DNA from: Samsonia erythrinae
GTDB taxonomy: Bacteria > Pseudomonadota > Gammaproteobacteria > Enterobacterales > Enterobacteriaceae
Assembly (NCBI RefSeq): GCF_004342665.1
Contig: NZ_SMBY01000006.1
Coordinates: forward strand, 62,001 to 126,000
DNA length: 64,000 nucleotides
Direction: 5' to 3'
The stretch's first letter is position 1, and every line of letters begins with the position of its first letter. A model generated the notes under the pieces. It was given only the letters and a program-made list of their open reading frames with translations, was not told the DNA's origin and made no database searches. Made by a program: the position numbers and the translations under genes. Below, piece by piece: positions 34,111-44,865 of the stretch.

Positions 34111-35535
34111 TTACTTCTTCTTCGCTTTCGGGTTCGGCAGGTCGGTGATGCTGCCTTCAAAGATTTCAGCGGCCAGACCAACGGATTCATGCAGCGTCGG
34201 GTGCGCATGGATGGTCAGGGCGATATCTTCCGCGTCGCAGCCCATTTCGATCGCCAGACCGATTTCGCCTAACAATTCACCGCCGTTCGTACCGACAATC
34301 GCACCACCGATCACACGGTGAGTTTCTTTGTCGAAAATCAGCTTGGTCATACCATCGGCGCAGTCAGAGGCGATAGCACGGCCAGACGCCGCCCACGGGA
34401 AGGTCGCGGTCTCAAAGCTGATGCCTTTCTCTTTCGCTTCTTTCTCGGTCAGCCCCACCCATGCTACTTCCGGTTCGGTATAGGCAATCGAAGGAATCAC
34501 TTTCGGATCGAAGTAGTGTTTCTTACCGGCGATCACTTCAGCCGCAACGTGGCCTTCATGCACGCCTTTGTGCGCCAGCATCGGTTGACCGACGATGTCG
34601 CCGATAGCATAGATGTGCGGCACGTTGGTGCGCATTTGCTTATCAACGTGGATGAAGCCGCGATCGTCCACTTCCACGCCCGCCTTGCCGGCATCCAGGT
34701 TTTTACCGTTCGGCACACGACCAATAGCCACCAGAACCGCATCGTAACGCTGTGGCTCGGCCGGCGCTTTTTTGCCTTCCATCGTCACATAGATGCCGTC
34801 TTCTTTGGCTTCGACCGCCGTCACTTTGGTTTCCAGCATCAGATTGAACTGCTTACTGATTCGCTTGGTGAAGACTTTGATGATGTCTTTGTCCGCCGCT
34901 GGGATCACCTGATCGAACATTTCAACCACGTCGATCTGCGACCCCAGAGCGTGGTACACCGTCCCCATTTCCAGACCGATGATACCACCGCCCATCACCA
35001 GCAAACGCCCCGGGACGCTTTTCAGCTCCAGCGCATCGGTAGAATCCCATACGCGCGGGTCATCATGAGGAATAAACGGCAATTGGATCGGACGTGAACC
35101 CGCTGCGATAATGGCGTTATCGAAGTTAATCGTCGTTTTGCCGTTTTCGCCATCCACTTCCAGCGTATTCGCGCCCGTGAATTTGCCCAGACCGTTAACC
35201 ACTTTCACTTTACGGCCTTTCGCCATCCCGGCCAGACCGCCAGTCAGTTGAGTAATGACTTTTTCTTTCCACAGACGAATCTTATCAATGTCGGTTTTCG
35301 GTTCGCCGAACACGATACCGTGCTCCGCCAGCGCTTTCGCTTCTTCAATGACTTTCGCGACGTGCAGCAGCGCCTTGGAAGGAATACAACCGACGTTCAG
35401 ACACACCCCACCCAGCGTGGAGTAACGCTCTACCAGTACGGTTTCCAGGCCCAGATCCGCCGCGCGGAATGCCGCGGAGTAACCCGCAGGGCCGGCACCA
35501 AGTACCACTACCTGAGCTTTAATTTCAGTACTCAT
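34111..35535 (-). CDS. lpdA: Dihydrolipoamide dehydrogenase (E3)
   Basis: 474 residues starting MSTEIKAQVVVLGAGPAGYS, with the FAD site, the redox pair C45/C50 (GGVCLNVGCIPS), the NAD motif MGGGIIGLEMG, and the C-terminal His-Glu HAHPTLHE. It reoxidises dihydrolipoamide for the pyruvate and 2-oxoglutarate dehydrogenase complexes and the glycine cleavage system. The second ATG (35535) is chosen to match E. coli. It follows aceF after a terminator, with its own promoter region at 35536-35743. Nearly identical to E. coli LpdA. Confidence 0.98.
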   Translation of the reverse strand: MSTEIKAQVVVLGAGPAGYSAAFRAADLGLETVLVERYSTLGGVCLNVGCIPSKALLHVAKVIEEAKALAEHGIVFGEPKTDIDKIRLWKEKVITQLTGGLAGMAKGRKVKVVNGLGKFTGANTLEVDGENGKTTINFDNAIIAAGSRPIQLPFIPHDDPRVWDSTDALELKSVPGRLLVMGGGIIGLEMGTVYHALGSQIDVVEMFDQVIPAADKDIIKVFTKRISKQFNLMLETKVTAVEAKEDGIYVTMEGKKAPAEPQRYDAVLVAIGRVPNGKNLDAGKAGVEVDDRGFIHVDKQMRTNVPHIYAIGDIVGQPMLAHKGVHEGHVAAEVIAGKKHYFDPKVIPSIAYTEPEVAWVGLTEKEAKEKGISFETATFPWAASGRAIASDCADGMTKLIFDKETHRVIGGAIVGTNGGELLGEIGLAIEMGCDAEDIALTIHAHPTLHESVGLAAEIFEGSITDLPNPKAKKK

Positions 35536-35743
35536 CATGACCTCTTAATTAATTTCCGGCGGGTCTGTGACGTCACACCCGTCATCAGGGATGATTTGGG
35601 ATGCCATTTTTAATAACGCCCTCTTCCACCGGGACGTGTCTTTGTCGCGCTAGTTTACAAAATTGTTAACAATTTAGAAACAAAAAGCGACGAACGATTT
35701 GTCTTTAAACCCGATCCGCTATAGCAACGAACAGATTATCAGA

Positions 35744-35771
35744 AAAAAGCCGGCCGTCAGGCCGGCTTTTT
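35744..35771 (-). terminator. aceF terminator
   Basis: AAAAAGCCGGCC/GGCCGGCTTTTT, a perfect 12-bp stem with a GTCA loop, 2 bp after the aceF stop. A-runs and T-runs on both sides make it a strong terminator. Confidence 0.93.
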
Positions 35772-35773
35772 GA

Positions 35774-37654
35774 TTACATCACCAGACGGCGAATGTCAGA
35801 CAACGTGTTGTTGATAATGGTAATAAAGCGTGCACCATCAGCACCGTCAATCACGCGGTGGTCGAAGGAGAGAGAAATCGGCAACATCAGGCGCGGCGCG
35901 AATTCTTTACCATTCCAGACCGGTTCCATAGAGGACTTGGATACCCCGAGGATAGCCACTTCCGGCGCGTTCACAATCGGCGCGAAGTGGGTGGTGCCCA
36001 GGCCGCCGATGCTGGAGATCGTGAAGCAACCGCCCTGCATTTCGCCCGCCGTCAACTTACCGTCACGCGCTTTCTTGGAAATGGCCATCAGCTCACGAGA
36101 CAGCTCGATGATGCCTTTCTTGTTCACGTCTTTGAACACCGGAACCACCAAACCATTAGGGGTATCAACCGCAACACCGATGTTGATGTATTTCTTCAGG
36201 GTCAGACGTTGAGCATCTTCAGACAGTGAACTGTTAAAGCGCGGCATTTGCTCAAGCGCAGCGGCAACGGCTTTCATGATGAAGACAACCGGGGTGATCT
36301 TCACATCCAGCTTACGCTTCTCGGCTTCCGCGTTCTGCTGTTTACGGAACGCTTCCAGTTCGGTGATATCGGTTTTGTCAAAGTGCGTAACGTGCGGGAT
36401 CATCACCCAGTTACGGCTCAGGTTCGCGCCAGAGATTTTCTGGATGCGGCCCAGTTCCACTTCTTCCACTTCACCAAACTTACTGAAGTCCACTTTCGGC
36501 CACGGCAGCATGCCCGGCAGACCGCCGCCAGCGGCAGCTGGCGCAGACTCAGCACGCTTCACCGCGTCTTTCACGTACGCCTGAACGTCTTCGCGCAGGA
36601 TACGACCTTTACGGCCCGTCCCTTTGACTTTCGCCAGATTTACACCGAATTCACGCGCCAGACGACGGATAACCGGCGTCGCGTGAACATAAGCGTCATT
36701 CTCAGCAAATTCGCTCTTACCTTCCGCTTTTGCAGCCGGTGCAGCAGCAGGTTTTGCCGCCGGAGCCGGTGCCGCCGCGTCTTGCTTGGCCGCCGGAGCC
36801 GCGGCAGGCGCAGCGCCTTCCACTTCGAAGACCATGATCAGAGAACCGGTAGACACTTTGTCGCCAACGTTGACTTTCAGCGCCTTAACCACGCCTGCGA
36901 ACGGTGCCGGTACTTCCATAGAGGCTTTATCGCCTTCAACGGTGATCAGGGACTGTTCCGCTGCAACTTTATCGCCGACCTTCACCAGCACTTCAGTGAC
37001 TTCAACTTCGTCGCCGCCGATATCCGGTACGTTAACGTCTTTGTCCGCCGCTGCCGCGGGTGCCGCAGCAGGCGCCGCGTCAGCTTGAGCGTCAGAAGCC
37101 GCAGGCGCGCTGCCCGCCACCTCAAAGACCATGATCAGAGAACCGGTAGACACTTTATCGCCGGTGTTGATTTTGATCTCTTTCACCGTACCGGCGAACG
37201 GCGCCGGCACTTCCATAGAGGCTTTGTCGCCTTCGACGGTGATCAGGGACTGTTCAGCTTCAACTTTATCGCCGACTTTCACCAGCACTTCGGTCACTTC
37301 GACTTCGTCGCTGCCGATATCCGGCACGTTGACGTCTTTCGCCGCCGCGGCCGCGGGTGCCGCCGCCGGAGCAACGTCTTTCTTCTCTTCTGCCTTGGCA
37401 GGTGCAGCGTCAGCTGCACCGTCGGCGGAATCGAATATCATGATAAGTGACCCGGTTTCCACTTTGTCACCGACAGAGACTTTAATCTCTTTCACTACAC
37501 CGGCCTGCGGAGAAGGCACTTCCATTGAAGCCTTATCACCTTCAACCGTGATCAGCGACTGTTCAGCTTCTACTTTGTCGCCAACCTTCACCAGAACTTC
37601 GGTGACTTCAACTTCATCTGCACCAATATCCGGTACGTTGATTTCGATAGCCAT
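35774..37654 (-). CDS. aceF: Pyruvate dehydrogenase dihydrolipoamide acetyltransferase (E2)
   Basis: 626 residues. Three lipoyl domains carry the lipoylated Lys at K41, K144 and K243, each in GDKASMEVP. They are joined by Ala/Pro-rich linkers. A peripheral-subunit binding domain (about 322-360) and a catalytic core follow, with active-site H599 in [12 protein letters not shown]. It moves acetyl groups from E1 to CoA and forms the core of the pyruvate dehydrogenase complex. The gene is 14 bp after aceE. The three lipoyl domains make a long internal near-repeat in the DNA, as in E. coli. Confidence 0.98.
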   Translation of the reverse strand: MAIEINVPDIGADEVEVTEVLVKVGDKVEAEQSLITVEGDKASMEVPSPQAGVVKEIKVSVGDKVETGSLIMIFDSADGAADAAPAKAEEKKDVAPAAAPAAAAAKDVNVPDIGSDEVEVTEVLVKVGDKVEAEQSLITVEGDKASMEVPAPFAGTVKEIKINTGDKVSTGSLIMVFEVAGSAPAASDAQADAAPAAAPAAAADKDVNVPDIGGDEVEVTEVLVKVGDKVAAEQSLITVEGDKASMEVPAPFAGVVKALKVNVGDKVSTGSLIMVFEVEGAAPAAAPAAKQDAAAPAPAAKPAAAPAAKAEGKSEFAENDAYVHATPVIRRLAREFGVNLAKVKGTGRKGRILREDVQAYVKDAVKRAESAPAAAGGGLPGMLPWPKVDFSKFGEVEEVELGRIQKISGANLSRNWVMIPHVTHFDKTDITELEAFRKQQNAEAEKRKLDVKITPVVFIMKAVAAALEQMPRFNSSLSEDAQRLTLKKYINIGVAVDTPNGLVVPVFKDVNKKGIIELSRELMAISKKARDGKLTAGEMQGGCFTISSIGGLGTTHFAPIVNAPEVAILGVSKSSMEPVWNGKEFAPRLMLPISLSFDHRVIDGADGARFITIINNTLSDIRRLVM

Positions 37655-37668
37655 GTAATCTTTACCTC

Positions 37669-40332
37669 TTATGCCAGACGCGGGTTAACTTTATCGGCAT
37701 CGATGTTGAATTTAGCAATCGCATCAGCAACCACTTTCTTATCGATTTCACCGCGTTTAGCCAGTTCACCCAGAGCCGCAACCACAACGTAAGACGCATC
37801 CACTTCAAAGTGATGACGCAGGTTCTCACGGCTGTCGGAACGACCGAAGCCGTCAGTACCCAGTACGCGGTAATCATCAGCCGGTACGTAAGTACGAACC
37901 TGCTCAGCGAACAGTTTCATATAGTCAGTAGATGCTACAGCCGGCGCGTCGTTCATCACCTGTGCGATGTAAGGAACGCGTGGAGTTTCCAGCGGGTGTA
38001 ACATGTTCCAGCGCTCACAATCCTGACCATCACGCGCCAGTTCAGTGAAGGAGGTGACGCTATAAACGTCAGAACCTACGCCGTAGTCTTTCGCCAGAAT
38101 TTGAGCCGCTTCACGCACGTGACGCAGGATAGAACCAGAGCCCAGCAGTTGGACTTTACCTTTGCTACCTTCAACCGTTTCCAACTTATAGATACCCTTA
38201 CGGATACCCTCTTCCGCACCCTGCGGCATCGCAGGCATGTGGTAGTTTTCGTTCAGCGTGGTGATGTAGTAGTAAATGTTCTCCTGCGTTTCGCCATACA
38301 TACGGTGCAGACCGTCATGCATAATGACAGCGACTTCGTAAGCATAGGCCGGATCGTAGGAAATACAGTTCGGGATAGTCAGGGACTGAATGTGGCTATG
38401 GCCGTCTTCATGTTGCAGACCTTCGCCATTCAGCGTCGTACGACCGGAAGTACCGCCGATCAGGAAGCCGCGCGCCTGTTGGTCACCCGCCGCCCAGCAC
38501 AGGTCGCCGATACGTTGGAAACCGAACATCGAGTAATAGATGTAGAACGGGATCATCGGCAGATCGTTGGTGCTGTAAGACGTTGCCGCAGCCAGCCAGG
38601 AAGAACCCGCGCCCAGCTCGTTAATACCTTCTTGCAGGATCTGACCTTTCTCGTCTTCTTTGTAGTAAGCAACCTGCTCACGGTCCTGCGGGGTATACTG
38701 TTGGCCGTTCGGGCTATAAATCCCGATCTGGCGGAACAGACCTTCCATCCCGAAGGTACGCGCTTCGTCGGCGATGATCGGAACCAGACGATCTTTGATA
38801 GACGGGTTCTTCAGCATCACGTTCAGCGCACGAACGAAAGCGATGGTGGTAGAGATTTCTTTATTCTGCTCTTCCAGCAGCGGGCTGAAATCTTCCAGCG
38901 TCGGCAGTTCCAGTTTTTCACTGAATTTAGGCAGACGGGTTGGCAGATAGCCTTCCAACGCCTGACGACGCTCATGCAGATATTTGTATTCTGCTGAGTC
39001 TTTATCGAAGGTGATATAAGGCAGTTTTTCGATGTTTTCATCGCTAACCGGCACATTGAAACGATCGCGGAAGTAACGCACGCCGTCCATGTTGATTTTC
39101 TTAACCTGGTGAGCGATGTTTTTACCTTCAGCCGCGTCGCCCATACCATAGCCTTTAATGGTATGCGCCAGAATAACCACGGGCTTGCCTTTGGTTTCCT
39201 GCGCTTTTTTCAGTGCGGCATAGACTTTTTTAGAGTCATGGCCACCGCGGTTCAGCGCCCAAATCTGGTCGTCCGTCCAGTCTTTAACCAGTTCCGCCGT
39301 CTCCGGATATTTACCGAAGAAGTGCTCACGCACATAGGCGCCGTTCTTGGATTTGAAGGTCTGGTAGTCACCGTCAACGGTTTCGTTCATCAGTTGGATC
39401 AATTTACCGCTGGTGTCTTTACGCAGGAGCTCGTCCCAGCGTCCGCCCCAGATAACCTTGATCACTTCCCAACCGGCGCCGCTGAAAATGCCTTCCAGTT
39501 CGTTGATGATTTTACCATTACCCGTAACCGGACCATCCAGACGCTGGAGGTTGCAGTTGATAACAAAGACCAGGTTGTCCAGCTTTTCACGCGTCGCGAT
39601 AGTGATCGCGCCCTTGGATTCCGGCTCGTCCATCTCACCGTCGCCCAGGAAAGCGTAAACGGTTTGCTTGGAGGTATCTTTCAGGCCGCGGTGTTCCAGA
39701 TATTTCAGGAATTTAGCCTGATAGATGGCGCCGATCGGGCCGAGCCCCATTGACACCGTGGGGAACTGCCAGAATTCCGGCATCAGTTTCGGGTGTGGGT
39801 AAGAAGACAGACCGTTACCGTGAACTTCCTGACGGAAGTTGTTCATCTGTTCTTCAGTCAGACGGCCTTCAAGGAAAGCGCGCGCGTAAACGCCCGGAGA
39901 AATATGGCCCTGGAAGTAGACCAGGTCGCCGCCGTCCTGCGCATTGCGGGCGCGGAAGAAGTGGTTAAAGCACACTTCGTAGAAAGTTGCGGAAGACTGG
40001 AAAGAAGCCATGTGGCCGCCCAGATCCAGATCTTTTTTCGAAGCACGCATCACCGTCATGATCGCGTTCCAGCGAATCGCTGAGCGAATGCGGCTTTCCA
40101 GATCCAGATTACCTGGATATTCCGGCTCGTCTTCCACTGCGATGGTGTTGATATATTGACGCGCGGCTGAACCAGCAGCAACGCTGACCCCGCCTTTACG
40201 TGCTTCACTCAGAACCTGATCAATCAGGAACTGAGCGCGCTCAACACCCTCTTCACGGATGACCGATTCGATCGCCTGCAGCCAGTCGCGGGTTTCGATC
40301 GGATCCACGTCATTATTTAAACGATCTGACAT
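37669..40332 (-). CDS. aceE: Pyruvate dehydrogenase E1 component
   Basis: 887 residues, identical in length to E. coli AceE. The thiamine-diphosphate motif is [15 protein letters not shown] (about 230-245), and [19 protein letters not shown] contributes to the active site. It decarboxylates pyruvate and acetylates the lipoyl groups of AceF. The gene lies between pdhR and aceF in the standard pdhR-aceE-aceF-lpdA order. Its start [17 protein letters not shown] is the conserved one. Confidence 0.98.
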   Translation of the reverse strand: MSDRLNNDVDPIETRDWLQAIESVIREEGVERAQFLIDQVLSEARKGGVSVAAGSAARQYINTIAVEDEPEYPGNLDLESRIRSAIRWNAIMTVMRASKKDLDLGGHMASFQSSATFYEVCFNHFFRARNAQDGGDLVYFQGHISPGVYARAFLEGRLTEEQMNNFRQEVHGNGLSSYPHPKLMPEFWQFPTVSMGLGPIGAIYQAKFLKYLEHRGLKDTSKQTVYAFLGDGEMDEPESKGAITIATREKLDNLVFVINCNLQRLDGPVTGNGKIINELEGIFSGAGWEVIKVIWGGRWDELLRKDTSGKLIQLMNETVDGDYQTFKSKNGAYVREHFFGKYPETAELVKDWTDDQIWALNRGGHDSKKVYAALKKAQETKGKPVVILAHTIKGYGMGDAAEGKNIAHQVKKINMDGVRYFRDRFNVPVSDENIEKLPYITFDKDSAEYKYLHERRQALEGYLPTRLPKFSEKLELPTLEDFSPLLEEQNKEISTTIAFVRALNVMLKNPSIKDRLVPIIADEARTFGMEGLFRQIGIYSPNGQQYTPQDREQVAYYKEDEKGQILQEGINELGAGSSWLAAATSYSTNDLPMIPFYIYYSMFGFQRIGDLCWAAGDQQARGFLIGGTSGRTTLNGEGLQHEDGHSHIQSLTIPNCISYDPAYAYEVAVIMHDGLHRMYGETQENIYYYITTLNENYHMPAMPQGAEEGIRKGIYKLETVEGSKGKVQLLGSGSILRHVREAAQILAKDYGVGSDVYSVTSFTELARDGQDCERWNMLHPLETPRVPYIAQVMNDAPAVASTDYMKLFAEQVRTYVPADDYRVLGTDGFGRSDSRENLRHHFEVDASYVVVAALGELAKRGEIDKKVVADAIAKFNIDADKVNPRLA

Positions 40333-40368
40333 GGTTATTCCTTATCTTCTCTAATCAGTTAGTTATTG

Positions 40369-40425
40369 GAGCCTGTCTCCATGCGTTCTGGCCTATTCGG
40401 TCACAAAACGTATGAAGACAGGCTC
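40369..40425. other. Long-range inverted repeat in the pdhR-aceE spacer
   Basis: GAGCCTGTCT (40369-40378) and AGACAGGCTC (40416-40425) are exact reverse complements separated by 37 nt. The structure fills most of the 136-bp spacer. It could shape the mRNA between pdhR and aceE. Confidence 0.5.
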
Positions 40426-40468
40426 GTCGTCATTTCCGCATTCAGAGCCCCAAAATACTCAAGGACGC

Positions 40469-41233
40469 TCAATCCCTGCGTTGCTGGAGCCGGCGCAGCG
40501 AACGCTCGCGTCGACTATGTTCCCGGTTAAGATCCAGCAATATTTCCTCAATAAACGCCAGGTGGCGGTGTGATGCTTCGCGCGCCTTCTCCGGCTCGCG
40601 GGCAACAATCGCCTCAAAAATGCTGGCGCGATGAACGCTCACCTGAGCCAACACTTCACGGCTCAAATAAAGCAACTCAAAATTCTGCCTCACGTTCTGT
40701 TCGAGCATCGGCCCCATACAACGCAATAAGTGCAGTAACACCACATTATGCGTGGCTTCTGTTACAGCAACCTGATACTGCATAACGGCTTCAGACTCGG
40801 CTTCCAAATCGCCCGCTTCCCTCGCGGTTTCAATTACCGCGTGGCAATCCCGAATTCGTTGCAGGTCCGATTCCGTGCCGCGCAGCGCCGCATAGTAGGC
40901 GGCAATGCCTTCCAGCGCATGGCGTGTTTCCAGAAGATCGAACTGGGATTCAGGATGTGTGCTCAACAATTCCGCCAGCGGATCGCTGACGCTTTGCCAC
41001 AAATTGGTTTTAATGAAGGTACCACCACCCTGACGGCGCAAAAGTAACCCTTTGGCTTCCAGGCGTTGAATGGCTTCTCTCAGAGAAGGGCGGGAAACAT
41101 CAAACTGCTTTGCCAGTTCGCGCTCCGGTGGGAGCTTCTCGCCGGGACGCAAGGTTCCCTCAAGGATCAGAAACTCCAACTGCTGCTCAATCACATCCGA
41201 CAATTTGGGCTGACGGATTTTACTGTATGCCAT
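40469..41233 (-). CDS. pdhR: Pyruvate dehydrogenase complex repressor PdhR
   Basis: 254 residues of the GntR/FadR family. The winged HTH (about 9-70) has [25 protein letters not shown], and an all-helical FCD pyruvate-sensing domain follows. It represses pdhR-aceEF-lpdA and respiratory genes until pyruvate binds. It is the first gene of the operon, with a perfect PdhR operator 33 bp upstream. Confidence 0.97.
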   Translation of the reverse strand: MAYSKIRQPKLSDVIEQQLEFLILEGTLRPGEKLPPERELAKQFDVSRPSLREAIQRLEAKGLLLRRQGGGTFIKTNLWQSVSDPLAELLSTHPESQFDLLETRHALEGIAAYYAALRGTESDLQRIRDCHAVIETAREAGDLEAESEAVMQYQVAVTEATHNVVLLHLLRCMGPMLEQNVRQNFELLYLSREVLAQVSVHRASIFEAIVAREPEKAREASHRHLAFIEEILLDLNREHSRRERSLRRLQQRRD

Positions 41234-41265
41234 AGTGGATTCTTCTCTGCGAATGGCGCGGAGTC

Positions 41266-41282
41266 AATTGGTAATACCAATT
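41266..41282. promoter_or_regulatory. PdhR operator
   Basis: AATTGGTAATACCAATT, a perfect match to the AATTGGT-N3-ACCAATT consensus, just upstream of pdhR, indicating intact autoregulation. Confidence 0.92.
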
Positions 41283-41890
41283 TAAAAAACGTGACGCTAA
41301 AGTAACAAAGTATTCACGTTCTGTCCATAAGCACGTTGACCTAAAACATCAATCCCACTGGATTTTAACAAATGCCCTGGGAAGCAGCGGCAGAACGATA
41401 GCCCGCCTGTGGTATAGCCCTTACCCCTTCCATCCATATTTTAATTTTTTTGAAACAGCAAAACAGACATTGCTGAAGCGTTTAAACGCCGTGGTAATGA
41501 ATTTTAATTCATAAAACAAGAATTTTAATTCACACATCGATGACATGATCGCCCTCAACGCCGACGGGACAACGCGGCGTTTTACGTCCAGGATAAGCGG
41601 ATATAAATAAGGGTTAAGACGAAAGAGGTATGCGCAAAAAAACGCCGCGGCTTATCTGTTAATCGGCACAAGAAGAAAAACTTTGATGACACAATAGTTT
41701 TTAGTTATCGGACATTAAGAAATCAGTGCAATCTTGTTCACCTACCACTATTCTCTGACAAACGGTAGAGGTCCTGCCATTTTAAGAAAGATTATTCCCG
41801 TAAAAATAAAATGACACAAACGTACAGTCGATAATACGCGTGTTCGTTCACACCGTGTTTTTTACTTGCACAGGCAGAGGGTTAAATTTG
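41283..41890. other. pdhR-aroP divergent intergenic region
   Basis: About 600 bp, AT-rich and without a gene. It must contain both divergent promoters. A weak TyrR-box-like sequence, CGTAAA-N6-ATGACA (41799-41816; 9 of 12 consensus positions), lies before aroP. Nothing else is clear. Confidence 0.4.
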
Positions 41891-43249
41891 ATGGATCATC
41901 AACATCAGGGCGGCACACTGAAGCGGGGTTTGAAAAACCGCCATATACAGTTGATTGCCTTAGGCGGCGCAGTCGGTACCGGGCTTTTTCTCGGTATTGC
42001 GCAGACAATCAAAATGGCTGGCCCATCGGTCCTGCTGGGCTATGCGATTGGCGGACTGATTGCGTTTCTCATCATGCGCCAATTGGGGGAAATGGTCGTT
42101 GAGGAACCCGTCGCCGGATCGTTCAGCCATTTTGCGTATAAATACTGGGGCGAATTTGCCGGCTTCGCCTCCGGGTGGAACTACTGGGTGCTGTATGTGC
42201 TGGTCGCGATGGCGGAACTCAGCGCCGTCGGGATTTATGTTCAATACTGGTGGCCAGACATTCCGACCTGGGTGTCCGCCGCTGCCTTTTTCCTGTTGAT
42301 TAACGCCATCAATCTGGCGAATGTGAAAATCTACGGCGAAATGGAATTCTGGTTTGCCATCATCAAGGTCGCCGCCATTATTGGCATGATCGTCTTTGGC
42401 GGTTGGCTGCTGCTTAGCGGCGCAGGAGGCCCGGAGGCCACCGTTACCAACTTATGGGCGCAGGGCGGTTTCTTCCCGAATGGCGGATTAGGTCTGGTGA
42501 TGGCGATGGCCGTGATCATGTTTTCCTTTGGCGGTCTGGAACTGGTGGGGATTACAGCGGCGGAAGCGGATGACCCGGAGAAAAGCATTCCACGCGCCAC
42601 CAATCAGGTTATCTACCGTATCCTGATTTTCTACATCGGCTCACTCGCTATCCTCTTATCGCTTTATCCGTGGGGGAAAGTGGTAGAAGGCGGCAGCCCG
42701 TTCGTGATGATATTCCATGAATTGAACAGCAATGTGGTGGCAACGGTATTGAATATCGTCGTACTCACGGCGGCGCTGTCGGTTTATAACAGCTGCGTTT
42801 ATTGCAATAGCCGTATGCTGTTCGGTCTGGCGAAACAGGGGAACGGCCCCAAAGTGCTGGAAACCGTCGATCGCCGTGGCGTACCTGTGGTCGCTATCGG
42901 CCTCTCCGCGCTGGCGACGGCGCTATGTGTGCTGATCAACTACCTCATTCCCGGTAAAGCGTTCGAGCTATTAATGGCGCTGGTCGTGTCCGCGCTGGTG
43001 ATTAACTGGGCGATGATCAGTCTGGCGCATTTGAAGTTCCGCGCACAAAAAGAAAAAGACGGCGTGGCGACCAAGTTCAAGGCGCTGTTTTATCCGCTAG
43101 GAAACTATATCTGCCTGCTGTTCCTCGCCGGCATACTGGTCATTATGTACATGACGCCGGGTATCCGGATCTCCGTCATTTTGATCCCGGTCTGGCTGAT
43201 GATTCTGGCCACGGGCTACACGATAAAACAGAAAAAGCAGGCGAAGTAA
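41891..43249 (+). CDS. aroP: Aromatic amino acid:H+ symporter AroP
   Basis: 452 residues, 12 TM helices, APC superfamily. LKRGLKNRHIQLIALGGAVG at the N terminus and EEPVAGSFSHFAYKYWG match enteric AroP closely. It imports Phe, Tyr and Trp. ATG 41891, preceded by AGAGGG, gives the expected N terminus; the 17-residue upstream extension is not family-like. It is divergent from pdhR, as in E. coli. PheP, a close relative, is less likely by position. Confidence 0.93.
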   Translation: MDHQHQGGTLKRGLKNRHIQLIALGGAVGTGLFLGIAQTIKMAGPSVLLGYAIGGLIAFLIMRQLGEMVVEEPVAGSFSHFAYKYWGEFAGFASGWNYWVLYVLVAMAELSAVGIYVQYWWPDIPTWVSAAAFFLLINAINLANVKIYGEMEFWFAIIKVAAIIGMIVFGGWLLLSGAGGPEATVTNLWAQGGFFPNGGLGLVMAMAVIMFSFGGLELVGITAAEADDPEKSIPRATNQVIYRILIFYIGSLAILLSLYPWGKVVEGGSPFVMIFHELNSNVVATVLNIVVLTAALSVYNSCVYCNSRMLFGLAKQGNGPKVLETVDRRGVPVVAIGLSALATALCVLINYLIPGKAFELLMALVVSALVINWAMISLAHLKFRAQKEKDGVATKFKALFYPLGNYICLLFLAGILVIMYMTPGIRISVILIPVWLMILATGYTIKQKKQAK

Positions 43250-43269
43250 GCCCAACATTTATGTCCTAT

Positions 43270-43291
43270 GGCCGATGCTGTCGGCCTTTTT
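43270..43291 (+). terminator. aroP terminator
   Basis: GGCCGA/TCGGCC with a 5-nt loop, followed by TTTTTC, 20 bp after the aroP stop. Confidence 0.88.
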
Positions 43292-43297
43292 CACATT

Positions 43298-43313
43298 TGC
43301 AACCGCCGTCACA
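43298..43313. promoter_or_regulatory. Possible CRP site upstream of the GPH-GH43 operon
   Basis: TGCAA-N6-TCACA matches 8 of 10 conserved CRP positions. Downstream, GTCCATT occurs twice (43336-43342 and 43362-43368), possibly sites for an AraC-type activator. Both calls are tentative. Confidence 0.35.
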
Positions 43314-43425
43314 TTTCTCTCCGTCTGACTCATTTGTCCATTTTTGCAACCGATTTCATACGTCCATTGATCCCGAATCGGAAGGAATAATCACGTCTAC
43401 ACATGAGTAACAGGAGTCAGCAGTC

Positions 43426-44865
43426 ATGAAGAACAACGTGCTGTCCGTTAAAGAAAAGATTGGTTATGGGATGGGTGACGCAGGATGCAACATGATTGGC
43501 GGCGCCATCATGCTATTCCTGAGCTATTTCTATACTGATGTCTATGGTCTCTCGCCCGCGTTAGTGGGAACACTGCTACTTTCCATTCGCGTCATCGATG
43601 CCATAACGGATCCCATCATGGGCGCCATCGCCGATCGAACCCAGAGTCGCTGGGGGCGCTTTCGCCCCTATCTCCTCTGGATCTGCGTGCCTTATGTTGT
43701 GTTCAGCGTCCTCATGTTTACTACGCCAGACTGGAGCTATAACGCCAAGGTCATTTACGCCTTTCTCACCTATTTTCTGATGTCGCTGACGTATACCGCC
43801 ATCAACATTCCCTACTGCTCGCTGGGCGGCGTCATCACCGCCGACCCGCATGAACGGGTTTCCTGTCAGTCATACCGTTTCATTATGGTGGGCATCGCGA
43901 CGCTCATCCTCTCCTCTGCACTGCTCCCCATGGCCGAATGGTTTGGCGGGGAGGACAAAGCACGCGGCTACCAAATGTCGATGGGCGTCATGGCGATCAT
44001 GGCGTTATTCATGTTCCTGTTTTGCTTCGCTACCGTTCAGGAACGCATTAAACCGGCAATCCCCACTCATGATGCGTTGAAAGCAGACTTGAGGGACATC
44101 TGGAAAAACGATCAATGGCCGCGAATCCTGCTGCTCACCCTGTGTAACGTCTGCCCCGGTTTTATTCGCATGGCGGCAACGATGTATTACGTGACATGGG
44201 TGATGGAAAAGTCCGCGTCATTTGCCAGTCTGTTTATCAGCCTTGGTGTCGTTGGCATGATGTTCGGCAGCGCGCTGGCGAAACCGCTTACCGACCGCTT
44301 CTGCAAACTGAAAGTGTTTTTCTGGGTCAACATTGCGCTGGCGATCTTTTCCTGCGCCTTCTATTTTTTTAACCCCCACATGACCCACTTTATTCTGGTG
44401 ATGTATTTCCTGCTGAATATCCTGCACCAAATCCCTTCGCCGCTTCACTGGTCGCTAATGGCCGATGTAGATGATTATGGCGAATGGAAAACCGGTAAGC
44501 GAATAACCGGGATCAGCTTCTCAGGCAACCTGTTCTTCCTCAAGGTCGGGCTGGCGATTGCGGGGGCGATGGTCGGTTTCCTGCTGTCTTACTATGGTTA
44601 TGATGCCAATGCTAAACAGCAAAATGCGGAGGCTCTGCATGGCATCATCATGCTGTTCACCCTCCTCCCCAGCTTAGGCTATTTGATCACCGCAGGCGTG
44701 GTACGTTTACTCAAGGTCGATCGCCAACTCATGCGGCAAATACAGATCGATTTGGAGAAACGCCGTAATAACTATCGGGAACTGAGCGATATCGATAGCC
44801 AGCGCAGCAAACCACTTAACGTCTCAAGAAAAGGAGAGAGTGATGAACCCACATCAATGGCCTAA
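43426..44865 (+). CDS. GPH-family glycoside/pentoside symporter
   Basis: 479 residues, 12 TM helices. Family signatures are KIGYGMGDAGCNM at the N terminus, DAITDPIMGAIADRTQSRWGRFRPYLLW after TM2, and DVDDYGEWKTGKR in the second half, as in YicJ, XynP and related transporters. It imports a glycoside or oligosaccharide with a cation, probably arabino- or xylo-oligosaccharides given the GH43 enzyme that overlaps its 3' end by 23 bp. The ATG is preceded by AGGAG. The last ~45 residues are a hydrophilic tail. Confidence 0.9.
   Translation: MKNNVLSVKEKIGYGMGDAGCNMIGGAIMLFLSYFYTDVYGLSPALVGTLLLSIRVIDAITDPIMGAIADRTQSRWGRFRPYLLWICVPYVVFSVLMFTTPDWSYNAKVIYAFLTYFLMSLTYTAINIPYCSLGGVITADPHERVSCQSYRFIMVGIATLILSSALLPMAEWFGGEDKARGYQMSMGVMAIMALFMFLFCFATVQERIKPAIPTHDALKADLRDIWKNDQWPRILLLTLCNVCPGFIRMAATMYYVTWVMEKSASFASLFISLGVVGMMFGSALAKPLTDRFCKLKVFFWVNIALAIFSCAFYFFNPHMTHFILVMYFLLNILHQIPSPLHWSLMADVDDYGEWKTGKRITGISFSGNLFFLKVGLAIAGAMVGFLLSYYGYDANAKQQNAEALHGIIMLFTLLPSLGYLITAGVVRLLKVDRQLMRQIQIDLEKRRNNYRELSDIDSQRSKPLNVSRKGESDEPTSMA

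Noticed and set aside
36248..37450. 400-codon plus-strand ORF opposite aceF
   Set aside because: An antisense shadow created by the Ala/Pro/Lys codon bias of aceF.
36800..37650. Long internal near-repeats in aceF
   Set aside because: They are the three lipoyl domains and linkers normal for the enteric E2 protein.
41799..41816. TyrR box upstream of aroP
   Set aside because: Only 9 of 12 consensus positions match, so it is mentioned in the intergenic entry but not claimed as a site.
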